A stretch of 56,402 nucleotides of DNA from Candidatus Hydrogenedentota bacterium (GCA_029565395.1 JAKQOG010000256.1:1-56402), one strand, 5' to 3'. Numbered from the stretch's first letter, positions 18,111 to 27,803 are shown. Notes: generated from the sequence alone by a model not told the origin. Program-made: numbers and translations.

Positions 18111-18401
18111 TTATCCCATAATTATCCTGTGTGTGGCGGCGCGTTTATGCCGTGCCACATGAAGGCGGTACGCCATTTCCAGATTGAGCCAAAATTCGGG
18201 TGAAATGCCAAGTGTATCCGATAAATCCAGTGCGGTCTCTGGTGTAATGGACTTTTTCCCTTTAATGATTTCGTTAATGGCCTGTACAGGCCGTTTCACC
18301 CGAAGCGCAAGTTCTTTTTGGGTCCAGCCGCGTGCCTGTAATTCCTTTTCCAGAATTCGCCCTGGGGCGGGCACTCGCGAAGGAACTAGATGCCGTTCCA
18401 T
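18111..18401 (-). CDS. higA: HigA-type antitoxin (XRE HTH), orphan
   Basis: This 96-residue protein from ATG 18401 (AGGAGAG 5-6 nt upstream) is a HigA/VapI-family antitoxin: PGRILEKELQARGWTQKELA starts the helix-turn-helix, followed by INEIIKGKKSITPETAL and the diagnostic LGISPEFWLNLEMAYRL. Such proteins bind their own promoter and neutralise the HigB RNase. A complete higB, normally just upstream, is missing; only a fragment remains (18420-18512). The antitoxin is therefore an orphan that may persist as a regulator or protect against a related toxin. Confidence 0.88.
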   Translation of the reverse strand: MERHLVPSRVPAPGRILEKELQARGWTQKELALRVKRPVQAINEIIKGKKSITPETALDLSDTLGISPEFWLNLEMAYRLHVARHKRAATHRIIMG

Positions 18402-18419
18402 ATGGTCTCTCCTAATCAC

Positions 18420-18512
18420 CTAATGATAATCCACCAAATCCAAGATGAGGACAAGGCTTCCATGCGTATCTTTCTCTATTGAAACACACAACCTATTGAG
18501 ATAGTGCTTCAT
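18420..18512 (-). pseudogene. HigB toxin remnant (C-terminal end only)
   Basis: The 30-codon frame directly upstream of higA ends in VLILDLVDYH-stop, which matches the typical HigB C terminus (…EIVDYH-stop). The preceding NRLCVSIEK aligns with the family's WRICF strand. The rest of the toxin is absent, because the acyltransferase stop codon lies at 18509-18511. This is read by eye from pattern memory; an alignment would confirm it. The toxin is inferred to have been deleted while the antitoxin was kept. Confidence 0.6.
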
Positions 18513-19597
18513 ATGATTTCTTCAATGCGGGCGATGAGATCGGTGAAGTGGAGAATTTGGTTGGCGTGGAATTTGACGGGGTTGAGCTTGCGGTATTTGG
18601 TGTCGAGTTCGGGGGCAGACAGGATGGCTTCGGTGTTGGGAGCAATCGTGGAGCCGTTCAAGCGTAGCATGTTGCGGCGGCGCAGCCAGTGCAGACATTG
18701 AAGCACTTCCGCTTCCGTCTGCGTCACTGCATTCGGATCTACGAAATGGTTTTGGACGGAGCCGATGACGGATTTCACGTTTTGTGTCAACGCGGAACGC
18801 TCCAGCGGCACATCGCCTTTTTGCAGGCAATGCAGATACACCATGGCACACACAACGTGCGGCACATGGATCTCCACCAGGTCGGAAATGCGCACGGCGA
18901 GTTGTTGATCAAATTCGCGCAGGGCGGTGCGGTCCGCATGATCATCAATATACATCGGCGGACCAAAGGCCACCGCGCAGTGTTTCGTCACCGGATGCGT
19001 GGTCCGCGCCACCGGCACAGCGGGCACGGGCCGCTTCATTCGCCGCTGTGCGTGTACGGCGAAAAACGAAGCGCCACCCGGTTCTTCAATGCCATCGCGG
19101 TATTCCATGGTCAATCCGCTGCGGCTCCGCGTGCGCCCGGGAAACATCAGAAACGATCCCGGTCCTTCCAGTATTTTTAAAAACGGTTTCAATTGCGACC
19201 ATTGCACGCTCTCCCGCGAAATCCTCACCGCACCGCACATCTCGGACAAATCATCCAAATTGAATGGCGATATATTCCAGGGAAACCCCTTGAAAAAATC
19301 ATCGCGCATCATGAAGCCCGTCACCACATTTTTATTGCTAGAATAGTAGATGGCTGGCCATATAAAGTTCGGGTCGTCGAGCCCCACATGATTCCCCGCA
19401 AATACCACCGGATGCTCCTGGGGACACTGCGCCGGATTGGCCACCCGCAGCCGGTTCCACCGCAATACCTGCCGCGCCACCACGGTCATGCCTTCGAGGT
19501 GTTCCGTAAACATGGGCCGCTGCCCCCGCCCTGTTCGATACACCAAATAGCGGAGTAATATGCCGCCAAAAACGCTCCATGCCCAAACGGTATTCAT
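18509..19597 (-). CDS. PlsC-like glycerolipid acyltransferase
   Basis: This 362-residue protein resembles 1-acyl-glycerol-3-phosphate acyltransferases. An N-terminal hydrophobic segment is followed by the NHVGLDD motif (NHx4D, catalytic His and Asp) in VVFAGNHVGLDDPNF. A later FPGRTRSRSG corresponds to motif III, FPEGTRS, with the normally conserved Glu-Gly changed to Gly-Arg. The C-terminal about 120 residues are not part of the core domain and are unrecognised. Predicted role: membrane lipid acyl transfer, though the motif III change could alter glycerol-phosphate binding. The gene ends just before the higB remnant. Confidence 0.75.
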   Translation of the reverse strand: MNTVWAWSVFGGILLRYLVYRTGRGQRPMFTEHLEGMTVVARQVLRWNRLRVANPAQCPQEHPVVFAGNHVGLDDPNFIWPAIYYSSNKNVVTGFMMRDDFFKGFPWNISPFNLDDLSEMCGAVRISRESVQWSQLKPFLKILEGPGSFLMFPGRTRSRSGLTMEYRDGIEEPGGASFFAVHAQRRMKRPVPAVPVARTTHPVTKHCAVAFGPPMYIDDHADRTALREFDQQLAVRISDLVEIHVPHVVCAMVYLHCLQKGDVPLERSALTQNVKSVIGSVQNHFVDPNAVTQTEAEVLQCLHWLRRRNMLRLNGSTIAPNTEAILSAPELDTKYRKLNPVKFHANQILHFTDLIARIEEII

Positions 19598-20071
19598 AGG
19601 GTTTCTATTCTAGGCGTTGCATCACGTTTTGTGCAAACCGCCCCAGGAGAACAGAACCACATTTCCCCAGGTATTCCATTCCCCCTGATGCACCTCCTGT
19701 TCGGGCAGGTTCTAAATTGAGGCAACGAATCGTATTCCAGGCAGATTTCTAGTTGAGACAACGGTGTTTCTTCCTGCACGTTTCCCGCGAGAATAATTCG
19801 TGTGATATTACGAAAATTGATATATTCCATAAATCGACCAAGCAATGTCTATGGATGGTGGAATGATTCTTTAAATGCACTTATCCTGCACTACTGGTTG
19901 TACATATTGAAGCCCGAAAGCTTTCCCCTACTCCAGAATGGGGTTTGGAAACCATTGTATTTCAATAGGTTGTGTCTTTCAGAGTCTATCCACAATATTT
20001 TGTTGCATAAAAAGGAGATATTTGTTAACATTATTGCGCTAAAAGGAGACGAATCGCGGGAGCTGCGAGAA
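19598..20071. other. 474-nt region upstream of ftsK
   Basis: I see no gene I can support. The plus-strand frame that becomes FtsK is open from 19802, but its sequence before 20072 has no family character. Two similar short segments near 19708 and 19748 (TTCTAAATTGAGGCAAC-like and TTCTAGTTGAGACAAC-like) form a direct repeat. The ftsK promoter should lie here. Confidence 0.45.
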
Positions 20072-22564
20072 GTGAGCAAGCGCAAGAAGATACCGAACAA
20101 CCGAAAATCTGAAATGCTGGGGCTTTTGGTCTTGGCGCTCACAATTCTTCTATTTTTAGCGTTAGTGACCGATGATTACCACGCGCAAGGGCAGACACGC
20201 CGGTATTTAGATGGCATGACAGACACGCCCAACCTCCTGGGGATGCCTGGGGCGCTGCTGGCGGCAATATTGGCCATTCTGGTGGGCGATGCCGCCCATG
20301 TTCTTTACGCTGTTACATTTATCTGGGGCTTGATGTTGTTTACACATCGTCCGTTGGACCGGCTCGCGACACGTTTTTCGGGCATGTTCCTTACTGCATG
20401 TTCTTTGGCGGGATTATTGCAGATCGATCTTCAAACGGGTTTATCCAATGCGCAGCCCGGCGGGGCCTTCGGCGCCTTTGTGGCGGACCGCCTGTTCGTA
20501 CCGTATCTGGGCCTGGTAGGGGCCAATGTCGTGGGCTTCACCTTTCTGCTAATCGGAATATTGTTATCCACGGATTTTCTGTTCATTCATGTGGTGGTGG
20601 CGGCGAAGCAATTCACCATCTATCTGCTCCATGGAAATCTTGCATTGTTGAATGGCTTCCTCTCCCTGTTCCGTAAACCCAAACGGGTGGACGAACTCTC
20701 TGCGGCCGAAACACTGACCAAACGGCCGCCAGTATTGCGGTTGCATACCGCAAATGGAGAAAAGGCTTCCGCGGATGAGAAAAAAGAAGATCGAACCACG
20801 CAGACGGTTCGAATCCTCACACAGGATATTCAGCGGCCCCTGGAACAAGAGCTGCCATTTGACGCCGTTCCGTCGATGCCAGGGTTTTCCGGCGTGGCTT
20901 CGGAAGCCCTTGAAGATAAACCAAAGGCGGTGGCCGACGATCTGGATGCGCCATCCACCGGTATGCAACTGGAACTGATGCCGGCGGGGGGCGGTTCGTG
21001 TTCCGCCGAACCCAAGCGCCGCACACGAAAAGCGCGCCGAAGAATAATGCCGGTGGAAGAACTCCCGCCCGATTACGAGTATCCCCGGCAGTATTCCCCG
21101 CCGCCTATCAATCTGTTCGACTTGCCCACACCCCGCGTGATCCCGAATTTGGGCGAGCAGCTTCGCGCCACAAGTGCGCTCTTGGAAGATACTCTGCAAA
21201 CTTTTGGCGTAGAGGCCCATGTCACGGACATCACGCGCGGCCCCACCATCACGCGGTTTGAACTCGAACCCGCCCCCGGCGTGAAGGTCAGCCGGTTTCT
21301 AGCGCTGGCGGACGATATTGCGCTGGCGCTCAAGGCGCACCGTGTCCGGGTGGAGGCGCCGATTCCCGGAAAAGGCCGTGTGGGCATTGAGGTGCCCAAT
21401 GCCGAACGCGATCAGGTGTTGATCCGCGAACTGCTGGCAAGCAATACCTTCGCGCGCAGCAAAGGAAAATTGAATCTCGCGATGGGGAAAGACATTGCGG
21501 GCGAAGTGAAGATCGCCGATCTGGCGTCAATGCCGCATCTGTTGGTGGCGGGGGCCACCGGCGCGGGCAAAACAGTGTGCGTAAAAGCGCTGCTGGCAAG
21601 CCTGCTCTTCAAATTTACCCCCGACGAACTTCAGCTCATGTTGATTGATCCCAAAATGGTGGAACTGTCCATCTTCAACGATATTCCGCATCTGATCACG
21701 CCGGTGGTGACCGATCCTAAAAAGGCCTCCACCGCCCTGACGTGGCTAATCAGTGAAATGGAAGAGCGGTATCGTCTGTTCGCCGAACTACGGGTCCGGA
21801 ATATCGAGGTGTACAACCAAAGCGTGGAAAACGGCGAGATCGAAATGGAAGGCGAAGATGACGCTCCTTCGCAGTCGCTCCACCTCGTGCGAAAGCTCCC
21901 ATATATCGTATGCATCATTGATGAGTTGGCCGACCTCATGATGCTCGCCCGGGCCGAAGTGGAAGACGCCATCGCGCGGCTGGCACAATTGGCGCGCGCC
22001 GTGGGCATCCATCTTATCATCGCCACCCAACGCCCCTCCGTGGATGTACTCACCGGCGTTATCAAGGCCAATTTCCCCGCCCGCGTCTCCTTCCAAGTGT
22101 CTTCCCGGGTGGACTCCCGATGCATCCTCGACGAAATCGGCGCGGAACGGCTGATCGGACAAGGCGACCTCCTCTACCTCCCCGCGGGACAGTCGAAGCC
22201 AACCCGCATTCAAGGCGCATTTGTCAGTGATCAGGAGATGAATTCCCTGATCGCCTATCTAAAGACCCAGGCGCCCCCTCAGTACCGGGACGAAATTGAG
22301 AATTTTGGAAAAACCAAGGAGAGCCTGGAGGAATTGGTGGATGAAAGCGATCCATTATTTGACGAAGCGGTGCGTGTCGTGTTAGAAACAGGTCAGGCCT
22401 CTATCTCGATGGTGCAAAGACGCTTGCGAGTAGGATACACTAGAGCGGCCCGATTGATTGACATGATGGAACTGCGGGGCATTGTAGGCCCCCATACCGG
22501 AAGCAAGGCGAGGGAGATTTTAGTTGATACGCCTCCTCCGCCTGCGGAGGACGAAGTGGCATGA
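20072..22564 (+). CDS. ftsK: DNA translocase FtsK
   Basis: This 830-residue protein from GTG 20072 begins with basic residues and a transmembrane block (roughly four segments within residues 10-190). A Pro/charged linker follows, then the RecA-like motor: Walker A GATGAGKT at about 493-500, DPKMVELSIFNDIPHL, and Walker B in YIVCIIDELADLMMLA. A C-terminal gamma winged helix (SISMVQRRLRVGYTRAARLID) is present. FtsK pumps chromosome DNA at the division septum and activates Xer recombination. The GTG start is preceded by GGGAG. It overlaps the RodZ-like gene by 4 nt. The Xer gene lies 2 kb upstream. Identification is secure; the exact start is less so. Confidence 0.93.
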   Translation: MSKRKKIPNNRKSEMLGLLVLALTILLFLALVTDDYHAQGQTRRYLDGMTDTPNLLGMPGALLAAILAILVGDAAHVLYAVTFIWGLMLFTHRPLDRLATRFSGMFLTACSLAGLLQIDLQTGLSNAQPGGAFGAFVADRLFVPYLGLVGANVVGFTFLLIGILLSTDFLFIHVVVAAKQFTIYLLHGNLALLNGFLSLFRKPKRVDELSAAETLTKRPPVLRLHTANGEKASADEKKEDRTTQTVRILTQDIQRPLEQELPFDAVPSMPGFSGVASEALEDKPKAVADDLDAPSTGMQLELMPAGGGSCSAEPKRRTRKARRRIMPVEELPPDYEYPRQYSPPPINLFDLPTPRVIPNLGEQLRATSALLEDTLQTFGVEAHVTDITRGPTITRFELEPAPGVKVSRFLALADDIALALKAHRVRVEAPIPGKGRVGIEVPNAERDQVLIRELLASNTFARSKGKLNLAMGKDIAGEVKIADLASMPHLLVAGATGAGKTVCVKALLASLLFKFTPDELQLMLIDPKMVELSIFNDIPHLITPVVTDPKKASTALTWLISEMEERYRLFAELRVRNIEVYNQSVENGEIEMEGEDDAPSQSLHLVRKLPYIVCIIDELADLMMLARAEVEDAIARLAQLARAVGIHLIIATQRPSVDVLTGVIKANFPARVSFQVSSRVDSRCILDEIGAERLIGQGDLLYLPAGQSKPTRIQGAFVSDQEMNSLIAYLKTQAPPQYRDEIENFGKTKESLEELVDESDPLFDEAVRVVLETGQASISMVQRRLRVGYTRAARLIDMMELRGIVGPHTGSKAREILVDTPPPPAEDEVA

Positions 22565-23025
22565 GACAAATACGATTTCCAGGCGAAGCATTCCGCATAC
22601 AGCGGGAGGCGCTTGGTGTATCGTTGCAGGATGCCCACATCCACACACATGTTCCCACCGAATATTTACGCGCCATTGAAGAAGGGCGCATCGAGGCGCT
22701 GCCGATTAAAACGTATGCCGTGGGGTTTATCCGCAGCTACTGTGAGCTTCTGGATCTTGAACCCGAACCGTTCGTGGATCAATTTCACGCTTGCATACAG
22801 GATACGGCCGGCTCCAATCACTTCTTCAGATCACGATCCATATCCACTTGGCGGCGTCCGCGTTGGACCAGCAGTGTGCTTGCATGGACCGCAGTCTGCG
22901 CGTTGCTGATTTTCGGTTGGTTCACGTACAACGCAGTGGTTCGGCCGCTGGTGCAAAACATGCCGGAGCGCGTCGACGCCGGCACCCTTCCCGCGCCGCC
23001 TAGTACCCTCGAAGACGGGCTATAA
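22561..23025 (+). CDS. RodZ-like HTH membrane protein
   Basis: This 154-residue protein has an N-terminal HTH_25 domain (REALGVSLQDAHIHTHVPTE, then IEEGRIEALPIKTYAVGFIR) and a single transmembrane segment (about 105-122), with a short periplasmic tail. This is the layout of RodZ, which links MreB filaments to the membrane, though the usual large C-terminal domain is missing. The ATGA overlap with ftsK indicates coupled translation and a shared role at the cell envelope or division site. Confidence 0.75.
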   Translation: MRQIRFPGEAFRIQREALGVSLQDAHIHTHVPTEYLRAIEEGRIEALPIKTYAVGFIRSYCELLDLEPEPFVDQFHACIQDTAGSNHFFRSRSISTWRRPRWTSSVLAWTAVCALLIFGWFTYNAVVRPLVQNMPERVDAGTLPAPPSTLEDGL

Positions 23026-23115
23026 ACCCACACCGGCGGGATAGGCGCAACAAGGTTTCTTTGATTGCCTGAAAAGGGGCGCGTACAATACGTTTAGATA
23101 ACCGTGGTATAGGTC

Positions 23116-24372
23116 ATGCGGATTCTTCACATAACGAGATATTTTCAACCGGGCATGGGGTATCAGGAAAACGGCCTCCTGGCGGCGCAGATGCGCTTGG
23201 GCCATCAGGTCCGTCTGATCACCTCGGACCGTTATCATCCGCACCCCGATTATAAAGAAACCATGAAAATGTCGGATGCCGGCCGCATCGTGGGCGCAAC
23301 GCACCAGGAAGAGGACGGCCTCGATGTGGTCCGTTTAAATGTCCTGTGGGAGTGGAAAGCCCACTGGTGGGTGCTGTGGGGCGGATTATGGCGCGCCGTG
23401 CGCGAGTTTCAACCCGACATCATCCACACGCACTGTGCGGTGATTGCAAGTTCCACGTTCCAGATTTTATGGGGAAATCTATGGCGGCGATATCCAATCG
23501 TCGTCGATGATCACAACAATTATTTCAATATCGAGCCATATGTGGCCTCGAAAAAATTCTTGTACAAGGTGCTTTTCCGCAGGATCATGAGGCCTGTCCT
23601 CATGACTTCGGTCGGCCGCGTGCTCGCCATCAGCCACGAAGTCCGCGACTACCTGGATCACGAGTTGGGAATTCCACCCGATTTCGTCACCATCAACACC
23701 CTGGGCGCCAAACCAGAACTGTTTCACCGGCAGCCGGAAGAGGGCAGCCGCATTCGCAGGGAATTGGGAATTCCGGAAGACGCGGTAGTGATTGTCAATG
23801 CGGGAAAAATAACGCGCAGCAAAGACAATGACGTCCTCCTGGAGGCGATGGGACGGTTGATCGCACGGACAAAGCGGCCTTATCTGATCATGATTGGAGG
23901 CGCACCCGCCGGACTGCGCAAGGAACTGGACGCCATCATTCAAAAGCATGGTCTGGGGCCGCACGTCCGCTGGATTGATTTCCTGCCGAACAAAGATCTG
24001 CCGGCGGTATACTCCGCCGCGGACATCGGTGTCTGGCCCGGTGACGCCAGTATAACGTACCTGGAATGCGCAAGCTGCGGCGTGCCACTGGTGTTGCCTG
24101 ACCGCGAATACTCGCGCTACGCGTTAACCAACGATAATGGCGTTGTGTTCGAGCGGGGCAATGCCGAGGCGCTGGCGGAGGCGTTATACGCACTGGTATT
24201 GGACGATGCCCGGCGCATACAAATGGGCGAACGATCCCGCACACTGATTGAACGTGACCTGAATTGGGATGCGTTGGCACGTCAAACAATAGAGGTATAT
24301 CAGCGGGTGATCGAGGCGCGCACGCCGAAACAAGCCGCTTCACATGCCGTTACAAAAGGCATTTCACAGTAG
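23116..24372 (+). CDS. Glycosyltransferase family 4 (GT-B)
   Basis: This 418-residue GT-B glycosyltransferase has an N-terminal glycosyltransferase domain (ITRYFQPGMGYQENGL) and a C-terminal group 1 domain with VIVNAGKITRSKDNDVLLEA. The sugar-nucleotide site is the Glu-containing ITYLECASCGVPLVLPDRE. It is cytoplasmic. It opens a plus-strand run of glycan genes (two GT4, a Wzz-like protein and a methyltransferase) that looks like an exopolysaccharide or capsule locus. The acceptor is unknown. Confidence 0.88.
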   Translation: MRILHITRYFQPGMGYQENGLLAAQMRLGHQVRLITSDRYHPHPDYKETMKMSDAGRIVGATHQEEDGLDVVRLNVLWEWKAHWWVLWGGLWRAVREFQPDIIHTHCAVIASSTFQILWGNLWRRYPIVVDDHNNYFNIEPYVASKKFLYKVLFRRIMRPVLMTSVGRVLAISHEVRDYLDHELGIPPDFVTINTLGAKPELFHRQPEEGSRIRRELGIPEDAVVIVNAGKITRSKDNDVLLEAMGRLIARTKRPYLIMIGGAPAGLRKELDAIIQKHGLGPHVRWIDFLPNKDLPAVYSAADIGVWPGDASITYLECASCGVPLVLPDREYSRYALTNDNGVVFERGNAEALAEALYALVLDDARRIQMGERSRTLIERDLNWDALARQTIEVYQRVIEARTPKQAASHAVTKGISQ

Positions 24373-24402
24373 CGCTGGAACGCGGAAGGAGCGAAACAAA
24401 GA

Positions 24403-25722
24403 ATGAGCGAGGAACGCAAAGATCAATCGGGTATTGTCATCCCATTAAGCTATGTCAAGATTGTGCGGGAGGTCTGGTCTCGCCGCTGGCTCATCGTCGC
24501 CGCCACAATCGTGTGCATGCTGGCCGGGACTGCCGTCGCGTTTCTGCTCCCGGCAACGTACGAATCCAGCAGTGTCCTCGTGTTGATGCCGACCCCCTTC
24601 AAACAGGCCGGCGGCGAAGCAAGCGCATTGATTCCCCGCGTCTTGGCCGTCTCGGACTACGAAATCCTGCTGAGCAGCGACGGCGTGTTAAAACAAGTCG
24701 CGGAAAAGATAAAAACGTTGGGTACCTGGTCCCAGGAAGATCTGCTGGCCGTGGAGGAGATTAGCAATTTGCGCAACCAAATGAACACGGAAGTGGAAAT
24801 CACGGAGAAGACCGTTCAAGGGGTGGTGCGCTCACCGGTGGTCGTGCTGAAGGCACGGGCCAATACGCCGGAGCACGCACGTGACCTGGCCCAGGTCTGG
24901 GCGGCAGTTTCGGAAGAAGTCGCGAACAAGCTGTATCAAAAAGGGAAATCGGGATTGAAAGACTTTGTGACGGGGCGGTTTGATACCGCGAAACTGGGAC
25001 TGGAGGACATCCGCGGGAAAATTCGCGATCTGGAAATCGAATATAACGACGAACTGGAGCATGAACGGCTGACGAAAAAACACGAACGGCTTATCTCATA
25101 CGAAGAAAAATTGATTGATTTAAATATGCAAATCGCCTCCACAAAAGCCGAGATTGCCGATCTTCAGGAAAATTTCTCCAAAGAACCTGAACGCAAAACG
25201 CTCTGGAAATCGCCCCCCATGACCGCCGTGTTTTTAGATAAAAACCGGGAGGGCGGAAAAGCATCGTCCTCCGATTCAGAGAAAAAATCAGGATTTCAGG
25301 AGGAAGTGTTGAATGACACCTATATCTACCTCCAGCAAAAATTGCTCCTGAAAGAAAGCGAATTGATGAGCATGGAGGAACACGCCCGGCAACTGCAAAA
25401 CCAAATGGAGTCATTGGGCAAAGAATTGCAGGAACTCCGCGCGGATATAGCCCAGCGGATGTTTGAACGCAAACAACTCGATCTTCAGGAAGGGCCCTTG
25501 AAAAAAAGTTATGACCTCCTCGCGGAAAAACTGGAACAGGCCAAGATCGCGGAATCCGAGGAAGCCAGCATGCCGGATATCAAGCAAATCACCGAGGCGG
25601 TGTTGCCGGATCGGAAAATAAAACCCATGCGCAGCCTGATCCCGGGACTGGCGCTGGCAGTAGGCTTTTGCCTGTCTACAGGCGCGGTCATCCTGCGTTC
25701 CATGCTGGCAGGCATTTTTTAG
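24403..25722 (+). CDS. Wzz/chain-length-determinant-like polysaccharide copolymerase
   Basis: This 439-residue protein has the polysaccharide copolymerase layout: an N-terminal transmembrane segment (about 27-50, IVAATIVCMLAGTAVAFLLPATY), a long periplasmic region with coiled coil (about 185-380, rich in Glu/Lys/Leu) and a C-terminal transmembrane segment (about 407-430) preceded by the proline-containing ILPDRKIKPMRSL-like junction. It has no tyrosine kinase domain, so it would be a Wzz or PCP-type regulator of chain length. It lies between a GT4 and a methyltransferase gene in the glycan cluster. Confidence 0.82.
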   Translation: MSEERKDQSGIVIPLSYVKIVREVWSRRWLIVAATIVCMLAGTAVAFLLPATYESSSVLVLMPTPFKQAGGEASALIPRVLAVSDYEILLSSDGVLKQVAEKIKTLGTWSQEDLLAVEEISNLRNQMNTEVEITEKTVQGVVRSPVVVLKARANTPEHARDLAQVWAAVSEEVANKLYQKGKSGLKDFVTGRFDTAKLGLEDIRGKIRDLEIEYNDELEHERLTKKHERLISYEEKLIDLNMQIASTKAEIADLQENFSKEPERKTLWKSPPMTAVFLDKNREGGKASSSDSEKKSGFQEEVLNDTYIYLQQKLLLKESELMSMEEHARQLQNQMESLGKELQELRADIAQRMFERKQLDLQEGPLKKSYDLLAEKLEQAKIAESEEASMPDIKQITEAVLPDRKIKPMRSLIPGLALAVGFCLSTGAVILRSMLAGIF

Positions 25723-25736
25723 GCGCGGCACTCACC

Positions 25737-26531
25737 ATGCTGCGGGCCTTTATTCGCATGAATCAGCGCTGTTGCGCATGGCTGGAGCCCCATTTGCCCA
25801 CGGCACGCCGGCATACCTACAAAATATATACGGAAGTGGCCGCCGAACACGCAAACCGTCCGGAAGTCCGTTTGGCCGTGGATATTGGCGGCGGAAAAAC
25901 CTGCGCGTATGTTCCGGCAACGGCCGCCCGCCAAGACCTGCGAATTATCGCCATCGACATCTCGCCCGCGGAACTTCGCCACAATCACGATGTCAATGCA
26001 CGGATGGTTTCCGATGTGACATGCGGCTTGCCCTTGCGCGATGCAAGCGTCGATCTGATGACATCACGCTCCGTACTTGAACATTTAACCAATCTCGAAG
26101 CGTTTTTGCGTGAAGCGCAGCGCATTATGCGGCCGGGAGGCTATTTCATCCACTGGATCCCCTGCAAGTTCGCGCCGTTCGCATTGATCAATCAGGCACT
26201 GCCCAATTGGCTGGCCAAAAAAGTTCTATACTACATTGAGCCGGATGTCCAGGGAATTTGTGGATTTCCCGCGAAATACGACCGGTGTTATCCCGCCGCG
26301 CTGAGGCGTTTGCTGGATGCCGCTGGCTTTGAAATTATTTCGTTGAAACCAAGCTATTTTCAGCGGTACTTCTCCTTTTTCGTGCCGCTTTTCTTGATGA
26401 ATGCGCTATACGAACTTATACTCCAAGGGCTGGGCGCCGAGAATCTCTGCGCCCATGCATTAATTGTGGCCCGGAGAAGGAAAGACCATGAAAACCAACT
26501 TCGAAGCGGCCAACAACCTCAAGGTGGGTGA
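25737..26531 (+). CDS. Class I SAM-dependent methyltransferase
   Basis: This protein of 264 residues from ATG 25737 is a Methyltransf_11-type enzyme. Motif I is LAVDIGGGKTCAYVP, followed by IIAIDISPAELRHN and LMTSRSVLEHLTNLEAFLREAQRIMRP. C-terminal hydrophobic stretches suggest membrane association. The longer frame back to 25668 overlaps the Wzz-like gene and is unlikely. The stop abuts the next GT4 start. It probably methylates a sugar or lipid-linked glycan, judging by position. Confidence 0.85.
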   Translation: MLRAFIRMNQRCCAWLEPHLPTARRHTYKIYTEVAAEHANRPEVRLAVDIGGGKTCAYVPATAARQDLRIIAIDISPAELRHNHDVNARMVSDVTCGLPLRDASVDLMTSRSVLEHLTNLEAFLREAQRIMRPGGYFIHWIPCKFAPFALINQALPNWLAKKVLYYIEPDVQGICGFPAKYDRCYPAALRRLLDAAGFEIISLKPSYFQRYFSFFVPLFLMNALYELILQGLGAENLCAHALIVARRRKDHENQLRSGQQPQGG

Positions 26532-27803
26532 ATGAATCAGAAAGATGACAAACAACCGCGCCTGCTCATCGTGGTGAATGTGTTTCACCCCGACCGCGGC
26601 GGCGGCGGCGCCATATTCACCGACCTCGCGCGGGGCCTCGCGGAACGCGGTTTCGACGTTACGGTGCGGTGCGCCTATCCCTATTACCCCGAATGGCAGG
26701 ATAAAAGCGGCAAGAACGGCATCCCTATTGATCGTTACGATGAATACGGGGTTCATGTGGAACGCTACGGTATCTTTATCCCGTCCCGGCCAAATTCGCT
26801 CATCCAGCGCCTTGTCTATGAAGCATCCTTTTTCTTCTCGCTGCTTCGCTCCCTGCATCGAGGCCGGTTCGACATGGTGATGGTGTTTTGTCCGCTCGTG
26901 GGTGCTGTCGGATTCGCCACGCTGAACAAATGGCTGCATCGCAAGCCGCTCTGGCTCAATATTCAAGACTTGTCCGCCGATGCCGCCGCTGCGGGAGGCA
27001 TCGCGCGCGGCAAGCTGGTGCGTGCGCTGCTGGGCGGTGTTCAGGGAGGGTTGTTTAACCAGGCACAGGTGTGGAGTTCCATTTCCCCCGTGATGATCCA
27101 GCGCCTGCAGGCCATCCGCCGCAAAAACCAGCCCATCCTCTACCTCCCGAACTGGCTCAACGCCTCCATGGCCGCCGCCATTCAACAACAGGAAGACAAG
27201 AGCGGACAGTTGCCGCACGATCCCGTCCGCTTGTTGTATGCGGGTAACATCGGCAGCAAGCAGGATCTGCCCCGCTTCTGCGAAACCCTGCACGCCAGCG
27301 CAGCCTCTTTTCATTTCCGCATTCACGGCGACGGCGGATATGCCGGAACAGTCCGCGATTGGGTGGAACAGACAAAGGACGATCGGTTTTCCTTTGGTCC
27401 GTTCCTGGATGAACCAGCCTTCGCTGAAGCATTGCATGATACGGACTTTTTTGTGATCACGGAGAAGAGCGGAAGCGGGGGGTCCTTCATTCCATGCAAA
27501 ATGATCCCCGGAATGGCCTCCGGCAGCGTGATTCTTGCCGTTTCCGATGCGGAAAGCCCCCTGGGCCGCGAAATGACCGCCGAGCGGCCCGGCCCCTGGT
27601 TTTCATGGGACGATCTCGCCTCCGTGCCCTCAATGCTTACCGCCATTCATGAAAATCCCGCCCAATTTGCAGACTGGCAGGCCAATGCCAGGCGCCGTGC
27701 CGAATTCCACGAGCGTAACCGCGTCATCAGCCGCTTTGAGACCGCCATCCGCTCCATCGTTGCTCATCCCAAGTCCATCCCATCCGATCTGGCGGATATC
27801 TAA
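26532..27803 (+). CDS. Glycosyltransferase family 4 (WbuB-like)
   Basis: This 423-residue GT4 enzyme resembles WbuB/WcaI-type glycosyltransferases, with an N-terminal VNVFHPDRGGGGAIFTDLA, the PLWLNIQDLSADAA region and a C-terminal VRLLYAGNIGSKQDLP nucleotide-sugar-binding domain. It is cytoplasmic or peripheral. The start is immediately after the methyltransferase stop. It closes the glycan cluster of 23.1-27.8 kb. Confidence 0.87.
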   Translation: MNQKDDKQPRLLIVVNVFHPDRGGGGAIFTDLARGLAERGFDVTVRCAYPYYPEWQDKSGKNGIPIDRYDEYGVHVERYGIFIPSRPNSLIQRLVYEASFFFSLLRSLHRGRFDMVMVFCPLVGAVGFATLNKWLHRKPLWLNIQDLSADAAAAGGIARGKLVRALLGGVQGGLFNQAQVWSSISPVMIQRLQAIRRKNQPILYLPNWLNASMAAAIQQQEDKSGQLPHDPVRLLYAGNIGSKQDLPRFCETLHASAASFHFRIHGDGGYAGTVRDWVEQTKDDRFSFGPFLDEPAFAEALHDTDFFVITEKSGSGGSFIPCKMIPGMASGSVILAVSDAESPLGREMTAERPGPWFSWDDLASVPSMLTAIHENPAQFADWQANARRRAEFHERNRVISRFETAIRSIVAHPKSIPSDLADI

